Below are positions 16,401 to 25,642 of a stretch of 64,000 nucleotides of DNA, piece by piece. Location: the NCBI GenBank assembly GCA_021780815.1, contig JAJXYC010000008.1:22249-86248 (forward strand), written 5' to 3'. The notes beneath the pieces are model-generated. The model was not told the origin of the DNA and did no database searches. It saw only the letters and a list, made by a program, of their open reading frames with translations. The DNA comes from Bacteroidota bacterium (GTDB taxonomy: Bacteria; Bacteroidota; Ignavibacteria; Kapaibacteriales; UBA2268). Every line of letters begins with the position of its first letter. The stretch's first letter is position 1. The position numbers and the translations under genes are program-made.

Positions 16401-16655
16401 TCATTTGTATTTTAATTTTAACAATAAAATTATAAAAGCCAAAATGAAAGAAACTATATTAGCTAAAATTATCGGGTAAGAATTGATTAAAACCCCATAT
16501 ACCAACCAAAAGCTAATACCAATAACAAACACAATATACATAATTAAAGAAATATCTTTTGTTTCTTTGTATTTTATTGTTTTGAGCATTTGCGGTAAAA
16601 AAGCCAATGTTGTAAAGGTTGCTGCCACAAATCCAATGATTGATGTTGAATCCAT
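16401..16655 (-). CDS. SemiSWEET (PQ-loop) sugar transporter
   Basis: 84 residues with three membrane helices, the exact size of bacterial SemiSWEETs, which dimerise to carry mono- or disaccharides. The PQ-loop signature is 'TLAFLPQMLKTIK' with 'ETKDISL', and the third helix begins near 'YPIILANIVSF' with the conserved Asn. Its ATG is 1 bp from the upstream stop, so translation is likely coupled. Sugar specificity is unknown. Confidence 0.93.
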   Translation of the reverse strand: MDSTSIIGFVAATFTTLAFLPQMLKTIKYKETKDISLIMYIVFVIGISFWLVYGVLINSYPIILANIVSFILAFIILLLKLKYK

Positions 16656-16656
16656 T

Positions 16657-17394
16657 TTACATAAATTTTATAATTAATAATAGAGAGTTATAAAATAAAA
16701 ATCCCGAAAACAATAAATTCGTTACCAAAAATAAATATAGAACTATTTTATAAATAATTTTACCTCCGAATAAAAAGTTAACAATTAATATTATATAAAA
16801 ACTTGCAATAAAAGCCACAAAATAAATGGAAGAATGCAAATAATCTTCAATGTTATTCTTTAAAATAAATGAACTATTAATGTTCTTTTGAAATTCATTT
16901 GAAAATAAAATAATTGGTAAATCTGGTACTTGTATTGTAATAGAATGTTTAAGAGTGTTTTCGTTTGTATTTAAATTAATTATTGCAATACGATTAGATT
17001 CATTTGTATCCACTTTAAATAAAAAATCTTTTTCTTGCTGTGGTTCGATTTTATATACAATATTTAAATTAATACCTTCTAAATTATGCAATTCAGACCA
17101 GTGATTGTCCAAATAAATTTTTTTTAAGAATAAGTAATTTTGAGTTTGCTTTGTATCGTTTATTATTTTTATCTTTTGCCATTGTTTTGGTTTATTTATA
17201 ATTTTTTCAATCGCAGGGAAATTTAAATTAAATAAAAGATTAAAATAAAGGAAAAAAAAAGGTATTACAAAAATAACTTTGACAACTTTCAATTTATTAC
17301 TTGGTTGAGCAATAGAGGTCTTAAAAAATTTTAAAATTATATGTGTAATAAAAAAAAGAAATACAAGAATAATATAAAAAAATATATAAGCCAA
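16657..17394 (-). CDS. Membrane protein of unknown function
   Basis: 245 residues. There are two hydrophobic helices at the N-terminus (about 1-20 and 40-62), a central strand-rich extracytoplasmic domain (about 70-180), and two more helices near the C-terminus (about 185-240). No catalytic motif or known family is apparent. It abuts the SemiSWEET gene (1 bp), follows the RelA-type gene by 85 bp, and is probably transcribed with the PAP2/DnaJ-like/SemiSWEET group. Confidence 0.6.
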   Translation of the reverse strand: MAYIFFYIILVFLFFITHIILKFFKTSIAQPSNKLKVVKVIFVIPFFFLYFNLLFNLNFPAIEKIINKPKQWQKIKIINDTKQTQNYLFLKKIYLDNHWSELHNLEGINLNIVYKIEPQQEKDFLFKVDTNESNRIAIINLNTNENTLKHSITIQVPDLPIILFSNEFQKNINSSFILKNNIEDYLHSSIYFVAFIASFYIILIVNFLFGGKIIYKIVLYLFLVTNLLFSGFLFYNSLLLIIKFM

Positions 17395-17479
17395 AATTAC
17401 CTTCTTAAATTAATTTAAAATACAAAAATAAACTTAAAGAGAATAATATCTAAAATAAATAATAAAATAAATAATAAAT

Positions 17480-19513
17480 CTACTTTAAGCCATAAATTTC
17501 TTTACTTGACTGCAATTTATTCAAAAATGCTTGCAAATGGTTAATTTCTTTGACTACAACCTCAACTTCGATAGCATTTGCTTCTTTTGCAGGAACTTTT
17601 TTAATAGAAACAATATTTATGTTCATTGCATCAGCAATATCACTAATCAGATGTATAATTTTAATTGAATCTTCACCAAAAATTTTATATTTAACTATTT
17701 GCGATGATTCCCCTTCTGCCCATTTTGCATCTTTGAAATTTTCAGGATTTAATTTTTTCAAATACGTACAGCTTCCCGTATGTATTTTAATTTCAGATTT
17801 AGTAGTAACATAAGCCACAATTGGTTCACCTTTAACAGGGTTGCAACATTTTGCAAGAACAACTTGAATATTTTTTAATCCTTCAACTTCAATTTTAGGA
17901 CTTGTAATAAGTTCTTTTTTGATAGTTTTATCTTTTTGCTTATCACTAATTTTTTGGAAAGCTTCTGGATATAACTTCTTCAATTGCCAATAGCTACATT
18001 TTATAGTTTTACTTGAAATAGCAAAATAAAAGTCATCAGCAGAATCAAATCCAATTTCATTAATACGTTTTTTAAATTTTTGTTCATCAGTATATCCAAC
18101 TAACTTTTTCTTATATTGGTCTTTTAATTTTTCCCAAGCATTTTTACCTTGTGCAACAAAAGATTCACGCTCATTTTTCTTAAACCAACGAGCTATTCTA
18201 TTTTTGGCACGGTTTGTTTTTACAAAAGAAAGCCAATCTCTTGAAGGCGTTGCATTATTGGAAGTAATAATTTCAATTACATCACCACTTTTTAATTTTT
18301 CTTTTAACTTTACAAATTTTTTATTTACTTTTGCTCCTGTTATCTTAAATCCCAAATTTGTATGAATAGCAAAAGCAAAATCAATAGGCGTAGAACCTTC
18401 CGGCAACGATATTATTTCTCCTTTTGGGGTTAATACATTGATATAATCTCTTTTCATCTCATTTTTAAGAGAATCAAAAAATTCAAAAGGGTTATCAAAA
18501 TAAACATCATTTTCCAAAAACTCATGCAAAGTTTTCAGCCAACTTCCTGAACTACCTACTGTCCCTTGCTTATATGCCCAATGTGCCGATGTACCATATT
18601 CTGCTTCTTCGTGCATTTCTTCGGTTCGTATTTGTATTTCAAATTTGTCCCCTTGTTTTGTCATTACTGTTGTTTGTATTGAACGATAGCCATTCGACTT
18701 TGGAAAAGTTATCCAATCTCTAAATCTATCTTCAATTGGCATCCATTTACTATGCACTACACCTAATGTCAAGTAACAATCATATTTTTCTTTGGTAATT
18801 ACTCGCAGTGCAAGCAAATCATAAATCCTATCTATATCTACTTTTTGATTTACCAATTTTCGATATATACTGTAAGGTCTTTTGACCCGATATTGTATTC
18901 GTGCTGTGATATTCTCTCTTTGTAATAACACTTCTAATTCTTGTTTCATTTGCATTAACTTCTCATTGTAATATGGTAAATTATTACTTATATTTTTTTG
19001 CAAATGCTCGAAATCTTTTGGAAATAATGTTTTAAATGAAATATCTTCCATTCTTTGGTATATCTTCCTTATACCAAGCATTTGTGCTACTGGTGAATAA
19101 AAATACAAACATTCTTCTGATAAACTTTTTAAAATCGGGCTTTGTGTTTTCTCTGCAAACTCCAACAATTGCAATCTTTCAGAAAGCTTTAAAATAATTA
19201 TTGATAAATCATCGCTCAATTCTATAAAAGCTTTACGAATATTGGCTATATTTTTTTTGGTTTCAGAAAGTGTAATTGTGCTTAATCTTTTTAATAATAA
19301 ACTTTTTTCGTATATTTCTGGCGAAACTAAAGAAATCAGTTTCTTGCTTTCTTGTACATCTATTTCTTCCATCAAAGAAAGATAAACAACCACCGCATAA
19401 TCATCACTTAAACGCAACTCTTTTGTTCCTTCATATAATGCTACCGCAAATTTGTAGTTCTCTTCTTTAAAATAACCTTTGGTCTTTTCTAATAATTCTT
19501 CTTTTTCAATCAT
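17480..19513 (-). CDS. RelA/SpoT-family (p)ppGpp synthetase with degenerate hydrolase domain
   Basis: 677 residues. The synthetase region (about 205-330) is well kept: 'RPYSIYRKL', 'IYDLLALRVI', 'RFRDWI', 'PKSNGYRSIQTTV', 'EIQIRTEEMHEEAEYG'. A TGS domain (about 360-425; 'INVLTPKGEIISLPEGSTPI') and a C-terminal ACT-like region follow. The N-terminal HD region keeps the fold but not the site. The HD motif of 'LLHDVVED' appears as 'VYLSLMEEID', and 'KLADRLHNMRTL' appears as 'KLSERLQLLEFA'. It should therefore make (p)ppGpp from ATP and GTP/GDP but not degrade it, with a separate hydrolase expected elsewhere. The RxRD synthetase motif looks like that of bifunctional Rel enzymes rather than classic RelA. 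Confidence 0.93.
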   Translation of the reverse strand: MIEKEELLEKTKGYFKEENYKFAVALYEGTKELRLSDDYAVVVYLSLMEEIDVQESKKLISLVSPEIYEKSLLLKRLSTITLSETKKNIANIRKAFIELSDDLSIIILKLSERLQLLEFAEKTQSPILKSLSEECLYFYSPVAQMLGIRKIYQRMEDISFKTLFPKDFEHLQKNISNNLPYYNEKLMQMKQELEVLLQRENITARIQYRVKRPYSIYRKLVNQKVDIDRIYDLLALRVITKEKYDCYLTLGVVHSKWMPIEDRFRDWITFPKSNGYRSIQTTVMTKQGDKFEIQIRTEEMHEEAEYGTSAHWAYKQGTVGSSGSWLKTLHEFLENDVYFDNPFEFFDSLKNEMKRDYINVLTPKGEIISLPEGSTPIDFAFAIHTNLGFKITGAKVNKKFVKLKEKLKSGDVIEIITSNNATPSRDWLSFVKTNRAKNRIARWFKKNERESFVAQGKNAWEKLKDQYKKKLVGYTDEQKFKKRINEIGFDSADDFYFAISSKTIKCSYWQLKKLYPEAFQKISDKQKDKTIKKELITSPKIEVEGLKNIQVVLAKCCNPVKGEPIVAYVTTKSEIKIHTGSCTYLKKLNPENFKDAKWAEGESSQIVKYKIFGEDSIKIIHLISDIADAMNINIVSIKKVPAKEANAIEVEVVVKEINHLQAFLNKLQSSKEIYGLK

Positions 19514-19641
19514 TTTTTTTCTAAAATTTTTATTTTAATATTTGCCTAACTACTAAAATTATCTTTGGAGCAAATTGATTATTCTATCGCATCATTCATT
19601 AATAATAAATATTTCATTATTTTATCTTTATTTGTTTAAAA

Positions 19642-21300
19642 TTAATCGTTTTCCCTTACTATTTCCCCATTTACTTTTATTTTTATTACTTCTATTGCTT
19701 CTAATCCTTCAGAATCAACTGCTTTTACGGCAATTGTATGATAACCGGGTTTGAATTTATATGTTTGCTTTCCTGTTCGGTCTAATACTACGCTTGGATT
19801 GAATTTATTTTCTTCGGAATTATAATCAAAATCATAAGAATAAAATTCTATTCCTGCTTCGCTCTCGCCTTCTGCAATTAATTCTATTTCTCTAATTCCT
19901 TTCCCATCTGCTCCCATATCATTAATTGCTACATTTAGTTTTGGTTTCTTTGCTATTGGGACAATTTCTTCTACTGTTACTAATTTAATTATTACATTTT
20001 CCTCGTTTTTCAATCTTGCAACTTCCTGAACTGCTCCTTTGCCAAAGGAAAATGCTATTATATACCCTACTGGCTCCGCCACTGATTTGTTTTTCTCGTA
20101 AAGTGCTTTGTCGTAACGCATTAGTGCCGAATGAAAATTATCTATTACATTTCTTCCAATGTTATCTGAACGTTTTACTTGTATTGGCGAACCGTTTCTA
20201 TTTATTCCATCAATTCCGAAATCTCCTCTTTGCTTTAGATTTGATTTTCCGCCAAATCTTTCAACTATCCACGCTTCAAATTGGAAGGCATCTTTATATC
20301 TTAGTGTGTCATAATCATATTTATGCAATTGAACTACAAAGGGTTGAGAGAAAATTCCCTGCTGTTTGTTCAATCTGAATTCGGAAACTTTTATCGCCTG
20401 AACTGATTGGTCTATTCCTATCCAATTTCTTAATAATTTATCGGCAACAACAACAGAAGTTCCTCCGCCAACAAATGGGTCTAAAATAATATCACCTTCA
20501 TTTGAAGATGCTTGAATAATTCTATCTAATAATTTCTCTGGTTTTTGGGTGGGGTAGCCGATACGTTCAGAAGCTTGAGAATTTACTGGAGGTAAATCAG
20601 CCCATAAATTATCTAATGCTCTGCCTTTTTGTTCATCTAAAAATCTTTTATATCTTGCAACACCATTTTTTGTATAAATAATTTCTCCATTCTTCTCATA
20701 TTCTTCCATTTTTTCAATAGGACATCTCCATCTTTTAGTAATTCCTTTCCAATCATATTCATATCCTTTACCTGGAGCAATTAAACTTGTGTCTTGATAA
20801 ATTCTTCCTTCTTCATTTGCCCTCCTATAATGTGTAGGATCATCAACGGGAAAATAAACAGGATTGTAAATAAAATCTTTTGTTTTGGAATACCAATAAA
20901 TAGAATCAGTATTGTTAGATAAAGTTTTAGAATTACCTTTTGGAACAGTTCTCTTCCATATAATATGGCTTCTAAAATTACTTCCTCCACCTCCGAAGAT
21001 TTTATCAAGAATTTGCACTCTAATATATGCATCCGCGTGCCAATCGCAATGTAAATAAATACTTCCGGTAGGTTTTAAAAGTCTGTGCATCTCAGAAACT
21101 CTTTCTTTTAGCCATGCAATATAATGGTCTATACCACCCGACCATCTATCTTCAAAGGAACGCACTTCGCCTTTGTCTCCCCAAATTACTTCGTAATTAC
21201 GATTAGAGAAAAAAGGAGGGTCTAAATAAATTAAATCAATGGATTCTGAGTCCATTTTTCTCATAACTTCGAGACAATCACCTAAAATTAATTTGTTCAT
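19642..21300 (-). CDS. DNA N4/N6 methylase fused to a PD-(D/E)XK nuclease-like and an Ig-like domain
   Basis: 552 residues in three parts. Residues 1-315 are a beta-class DNA methyltransferase, with catalytic 'DPPF' (27-30) before the AdoMet motif 'DPFVGGG' (274-280). Residues about 338-430 look like an Mrr/PD-(D/E)XK nuclease, 'GDFGIDG' with D364 and 'IQVKRS' with Q374/K376; the Gln variant of the motif is known in Mrr-like enzymes. Residues about 452-548 form a PKD/Ig-like strand module ending 'YHTIAVKAVDSEGLEAIEV'. A one-chain restriction-modification protein is the obvious reading, but a methylase with a DNA-binding nuclease remnant is possible. No separate restriction or specificity gene adjoins. 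Recognition site unknown. Confidence 0.85.
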   Translation of the reverse strand: MNKLILGDCLEVMRKMDSESIDLIYLDPPFFSNRNYEVIWGDKGEVRSFEDRWSGGIDHYIAWLKERVSEMHRLLKPTGSIYLHCDWHADAYIRVQILDKIFGGGGSNFRSHIIWKRTVPKGNSKTLSNNTDSIYWYSKTKDFIYNPVYFPVDDPTHYRRANEEGRIYQDTSLIAPGKGYEYDWKGITKRWRCPIEKMEEYEKNGEIIYTKNGVARYKRFLDEQKGRALDNLWADLPPVNSQASERIGYPTQKPEKLLDRIIQASSNEGDIILDPFVGGGTSVVVADKLLRNWIGIDQSVQAIKVSEFRLNKQQGIFSQPFVVQLHKYDYDTLRYKDAFQFEAWIVERFGGKSNLKQRGDFGIDGINRNGSPIQVKRSDNIGRNVIDNFHSALMRYDKALYEKNKSVAEPVGYIIAFSFGKGAVQEVARLKNEENVIIKLVTVEEIVPIAKKPKLNVAINDMGADGKGIREIELIAEGESEAGIEFYSYDFDYNSEENKFNPSVVLDRTGKQTYKFKPGYHTIAVKAVDSEGLEAIEVIKIKVNGEIVREND

Positions 21301-21312
21301 AAGTATTGCTTG

Positions 21313-21350
21313 TTTTATAATTTTATAATTTTATAATTTTATAATTTTAT
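21313..21350. repeat. Tandem 8-bp repeat at the end of the Asp-box protein gene
   Basis: TTTTATAA is repeated four times plus a partial fifth copy. The repeat overlaps the last codons of the downstream-reading Asp-box gene (KIIKL and its stop lie within it) and continues into the gap before the methylase gene. A unit of 8 bp is not a multiple of 3, so slippage would change the extreme C-terminus of a T9SS sorting domain. Confidence 0.8.
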
Positions 21351-24264
21351 CACGATAAACTATATTATAATCGCTATAAATAATTATTGAATAAAATCCA
21401 CTGGATAATTGCTTCAAATTAATTACCGCATCTTCGTTTATTTTACCCGAAAGAACATTCATACCTTCCACAGAATAAATAGAATAAGTCAAGTTCAGCA
21501 TATTACTGCTATTGTCTATTTTTAAATACTCCTTAACAGGATTAGGATATAGTGTAAACTTTGAAAAGAGTAAATGATTTTGTACACTTGTAGTTTTTGG
21601 AGTAATAGAAATATTATCAATAAACCAACCAACATCATTTTTAAACACATTAGTGCTAATCCGAAAACGTAGCAAAACATTATTGGCAATAACAGGGAAA
21701 ACAAGATGCTCTTCAACCCAATCACGTTCATCTAAGATTCCATCATTCCAAAAAGAATAATCATTTTTTGAATAAATTGCAGTTTTATTTTCAAATTGAT
21801 TAGACCAAGTTAAACCATTATCAGAAGAGAATTCAACTGTTGCTAAATCGTTAGGCTCAACAATTACAGCTTGGTAAAAGTTAATTTGGGATTTTTCAGT
21901 TAGATTAACAGGAAAGAGTAAAAAAGTATCTTTTGTATTATTTTCATAATTCGCATTAGGCGAATCAGTCAGAGAGTAAGGTAAAGAAAGGGCTAATTCT
22001 TGTGTTTTTCCCCATTTATGCCCAAAGAAATATTTATTTAATTTAATACCATCAAAATTTTCTTCAAAGGAGTGCGACTCACTTATTTCAATAGGTAACC
22101 CAGAATAAGCCAACATAGAGTTGCTTAAAATACTTAATTTTTTCTTTGAAGTTTGTGCTACGGTTTGAATTTGATAAAATCCTTTTTCTAAATTGTATTT
22201 TGATAAAGACAAATGAAAAGCAATGGTTTTACCCGTATCAGATGGTAAAACTTGTATTTTTGATACCAAAGAACCATCAAGATAGAAAGCAATTGAATCC
22301 AAATCTACCAAAGGGGTAATACTATCGCCCCGTAAAGCAGGCATTTGTGCCATAATATCATATCCGTAATCTGTTTGTTCTTCAAATCCTTCGGCAGAAA
22401 TTAATATTGGTTGAGCAGGATTAAGTGACCCCCCCGGATTAGCATTTATACTACGGATAATACTTGAATCCAATCCAGTAATAGTATAAACATCATATTG
22501 ATAATTTTTATATTCTTCTAATCCAGAATCGAGATAATTTGTCGTTCCCCCATTTAAAGTAGCAATTAATTTATTATCTCTTACAATTTTTATTTGATAA
22601 TCTTGATTTTGTAATTTTTGTCCGAATGAAAATGTTAAAGGGTTAATCCAAGACAAAGCAACCCTATCAGTTAAATCAGGGAAAATTTTAGTTTGCAAAT
22701 TCTCAACAGGCAATGGAGAGCGTGTATCAATAATCGCAGTATAAACATCATCGTCCCGAATATCAGAAATTGCATTACGCATATCAACCCAGGAAGGGAA
22801 AATTTTACCATTAAAAAATGCAACACCACTATAATCGCCAGCAAAAGCATTGTCCATAAACGGATTAAGTCTCAAATCATTAACACCGTCACCAACTCTT
22901 TTATCAATCCAAGTTAAACCACCATCATTAGAATAACTTACATAACAATTCACTAAAATATTGTTGGTATCATCACGACTATCAAAATACATAACAGCAA
23001 TATCACCATTTTTTGGGTCAATAGCCATCCATTGCCAAAATTGATCATTTGTCGTTACAGAATGTACAATTACAGGATTAGACCAAGTTTCTCCAAAATC
23101 AGTAGAACGAGAAAAATAAATGTTTGGGATACTATCCGCAGCCCAAGTTAAATACAAATAACCATTTCTTGGACCACCAGTAATATCGCATTGAATTACA
23201 GGGTATGCCTCGGCTCTTACTTTCCCTTTTACTGTATGTCGATAACCACCTTGACTTTCAATATATTTAGTTATTCCAAAAATATTATACCTTTGAATTA
23301 TTTTAGGTGCTGAATAAGTTTTTCCCCCATCAGTAGATTTTGCAAAACCAACTCCGTGGACAATACCATCATTCCACACAACATAAATTTCGCCATTTGG
23401 TCCGGTTGTAGCTAATGGAAAGCTTTGCCCATAAGTCGTGTCTTCCGAAGAACCAGTTTTACGAGGACTTATAGGAATTGGCTTTGACCAAGTTTGACCT
23501 CTATCCAACGATTTTGCAATGACAATTTGCGTGGCAGAATCACGTGGGGTTACTCTTTTCCAAGGTACATAAAGATTATGTTGATAAGGTGAAGTTACAG
23601 AATTATCAACTTGAATATAATATTTGTCTTCAAAATTTGAATCAAGTGTTTGATTCCCTTGATGCAAAATAACAGGAATATGTGCAGTCCAAGTCTTTCC
23701 CTCATCGATAGTTTTTGCTAAAAAAACACCGTTTTCACCAACCATCTGTGTTTGGTTAGGGTCTATTTTCCCGAAACCACCATAAACAAGATAACCCGTC
23801 CCATCATTATCAAAAAAAACTGACGGGTCATTAGTCGATTGCCAACCACTAAAAGGTTTCCCTAAATCTATATTAGTCCAAGTATTTCCCCCATCAGACG
23901 AAACATAAACCCAAGTTGATGAATTATCTCTATAATCTACCGCAGATGCAATTAAATTCTGTGGATTTTTGGGATTTATTGCTATTGAAGATTCATTTTG
24001 CATCTTATAACTTTGATTAGTTTCGTCTCCGATTATATTTACATTTAAAAAGAACGGCAAAAAAGAAGTGTTGTCTTGTAAAGGAACAACCATTTGACTT
24101 TGAAAATATTTGGCATCGGGAGTTGGATGTGCATTTTCCATCAGCCTATTAAAAGTATTTTTTGCTTGTTGCATTTCATACTCTAATTCTTTTTTGTTTT
24201 CTGAAAATAAATTTGGAGACAGAATTATACTTAAAAAACTAATGAATAGTAAATACTTTTTCAT
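21331..24264 (-). CDS. Large exported Asp-box (BNR) protein with T9SS sorting domain
   Basis: 977 residues from the ATG at 24264, which has AGGTCT upstream and gives the signal peptide 'MKKYLLFISFLSIILSPNLFS'; an in-frame ATG seven codons earlier is less likely. Residues about 90-520 form a sialidase-type propeller with many Asp-boxes ('SSDGGNTW', 'SLDRGQTW', 'STDGGKTY', 'STDFGETW', 'SNDGGLTW'). A fibronectin-like region (about 530-620) and a jelly-roll-like region (about 740-900) follow. The last ~75 residues are a type A T9SS sorting domain starting 'LYPNPVKEYLKI'. No full sialidase arginine triad is obvious, so it may be an adhesin or glycan-binding protein. Exported to the cell surface. 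Confidence 0.88.
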   Translation of the reverse strand: MKKYLLFISFLSIILSPNLFSENKKELEYEMQQAKNTFNRLMENAHPTPDAKYFQSQMVVPLQDNTSFLPFFLNVNIIGDETNQSYKMQNESSIAINPKNPQNLIASAVDYRDNSSTWVYVSSDGGNTWTNIDLGKPFSGWQSTNDPSVFFDNDGTGYLVYGGFGKIDPNQTQMVGENGVFLAKTIDEGKTWTAHIPVILHQGNQTLDSNFEDKYYIQVDNSVTSPYQHNLYVPWKRVTPRDSATQIVIAKSLDRGQTWSKPIPISPRKTGSSEDTTYGQSFPLATTGPNGEIYVVWNDGIVHGVGFAKSTDGGKTYSAPKIIQRYNIFGITKYIESQGGYRHTVKGKVRAEAYPVIQCDITGGPRNGYLYLTWAADSIPNIYFSRSTDFGETWSNPVIVHSVTTNDQFWQWMAIDPKNGDIAVMYFDSRDDTNNILVNCYVSYSNDGGLTWIDKRVGDGVNDLRLNPFMDNAFAGDYSGVAFFNGKIFPSWVDMRNAISDIRDDDVYTAIIDTRSPLPVENLQTKIFPDLTDRVALSWINPLTFSFGQKLQNQDYQIKIVRDNKLIATLNGGTTNYLDSGLEEYKNYQYDVYTITGLDSSIIRSINANPGGSLNPAQPILISAEGFEEQTDYGYDIMAQMPALRGDSITPLVDLDSIAFYLDGSLVSKIQVLPSDTGKTIAFHLSLSKYNLEKGFYQIQTVAQTSKKKLSILSNSMLAYSGLPIEISESHSFEENFDGIKLNKYFFGHKWGKTQELALSLPYSLTDSPNANYENNTKDTFLLFPVNLTEKSQINFYQAVIVEPNDLATVEFSSDNGLTWSNQFENKTAIYSKNDYSFWNDGILDERDWVEEHLVFPVIANNVLLRFRISTNVFKNDVGWFIDNISITPKTTSVQNHLLFSKFTLYPNPVKEYLKIDNSSNMLNLTYSIYSVEGMNVLSGKINEDAVINLKQLSSGFYSIIIYSDYNIVYRDKIIKL

Positions 24265-24473
24265 TTCAAGACCTATATTAATCAATGAAGTTACAAAAAT
24301 ACAAAATATTAAAAATTGATTATAATTTACTAACGTTTTTCAACAAATTTAGTTTATTATCATAAAAAGCAGCATAAAACAATACAAAACTTAAATAAGT
24401 CTTTGATTTAATTTGAAATAATCTTTGGCATAAAATTTGATTAACTTATATATTGATAAAATAATGGATGTTT

Positions 24474-25622
24474 ATGAAATATTTTCTTTTAATTACAATA
24501 TTTTTAGCGATACAAATCTATGCGAAAGCAGTAGAGCCGACAGCTTTTGTGCCACCTTTACCAGGAAATTTAGACGCATACACCGATAACGAAGAAATAT
24601 TTTTCGCAAAAGTTATGGATTATTATATTCCGACATTACTTTTAGACAACCAATTAAAGTTATTAGGGCAAACTCCTCAAATTAAAGTAATACCTAAATT
24701 CACCTACGAAATGGTTAGCAATTTAGACCCAAAATATATTAAGCAATACTATAAAATTGCAACGGATTTATTTAATCAAGTGAAAAACACTGAATTAAAT
24801 ATTGTTGACCAAAATCTTTATAAATGTGAAAAAGAAAAAAGTGAACTACAAAAACAAGTTGTTAAATTATCTCTCGATACAATCGCTTCAACCCAAAACA
24901 AAGAGTTGTACGAGATGTTAATTAAAAATCTTGATTCTACTATTATCCAGCATAAAGAATTTGAAAAATTATTACTAAAAAAAATAGACAAACTTAACTC
25001 AGAACTATATAATTATAAAATTAACAACATCGATGGCGACAGTAATTTCCAAATTTTTTCAATTAAAGTAAGTAATGAATTAGAACAAATTTTTTATAGT
25101 TCAGATAATATTCAAACTTATTTATCTCCAGGAATTGATTGCAATATTACTTTAATTAAGTTATCTCCACAAGCAAATTTTATAAGCCTTTGGGGTAAAT
25201 ATAATTATATTTCCAATTTAGTTACAACATCACAGAGCAACAAAACTAATTTGAATAATTGGAAATTCAGCTCTAATTTATTGTCTTTGGGAATGAACTT
25301 TGAATTCTCGCTTTCCCAAATTATTAATACCGACAAACTTAACTGGATATTTGATTTAGGAATTGGATACTTTAAACAATATACAAAAGTAGTAAATACT
25401 AATTTACCTGATAATGAATTTTCAGGATATAAAATAAAGATGGAGACTTCATTTTATAAATTTTCACAAGTATTCCCTATTGGACTTGTCTTTGGAGTAG
25501 ATTTTAACAAATATTCAGATGATTTATTTTTCCCTGTTGGTTCTTCAGTAGTTGGTTTAGGGAAAATTTGGGCGCCAAGTGTTTATGCCGGAATCCGTTT
25601 TAATTTAATTAATATATATTAA
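24474..25622 (+). CDS. Secreted coiled-coil and beta-barrel-like protein
   Basis: About 382 residues from the ATG at 24474 (an ATG at 24468 is in frame). It has a signal peptide ('FLLITIFLAIQIYAKA'), an N-terminal region, a charged helical or coiled-coil stretch (about 110-185) and a C-terminal half of alternating strands ending 'VYAGIRFNLINIY', like an outer-membrane barrel with a terminal aromatic. No named family recognised. It is 20 bp ahead of the TPR/LRR gene, so they probably form a pair. Confidence 0.65.
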   Translation: MKYFLLITIFLAIQIYAKAVEPTAFVPPLPGNLDAYTDNEEIFFAKVMDYYIPTLLLDNQLKLLGQTPQIKVIPKFTYEMVSNLDPKYIKQYYKIATDLFNQVKNTELNIVDQNLYKCEKEKSELQKQVVKLSLDTIASTQNKELYEMLIKNLDSTIIQHKEFEKLLLKKIDKLNSELYNYKINNIDGDSNFQIFSIKVSNELEQIFYSSDNIQTYLSPGIDCNITLIKLSPQANFISLWGKYNYISNLVTTSQSNKTNLNNWKFSSNLLSLGMNFEFSLSQIINTDKLNWIFDLGIGYFKQYTKVVNTNLPDNEFSGYKIKMETSFYKFSQVFPIGLVFGVDFNKYSDDLFFPVGSSVVGLGKIWAPSVYAGIRFNLINIY

Positions 25623-25642
25623 AAATATCAATAAGGTTTAAA

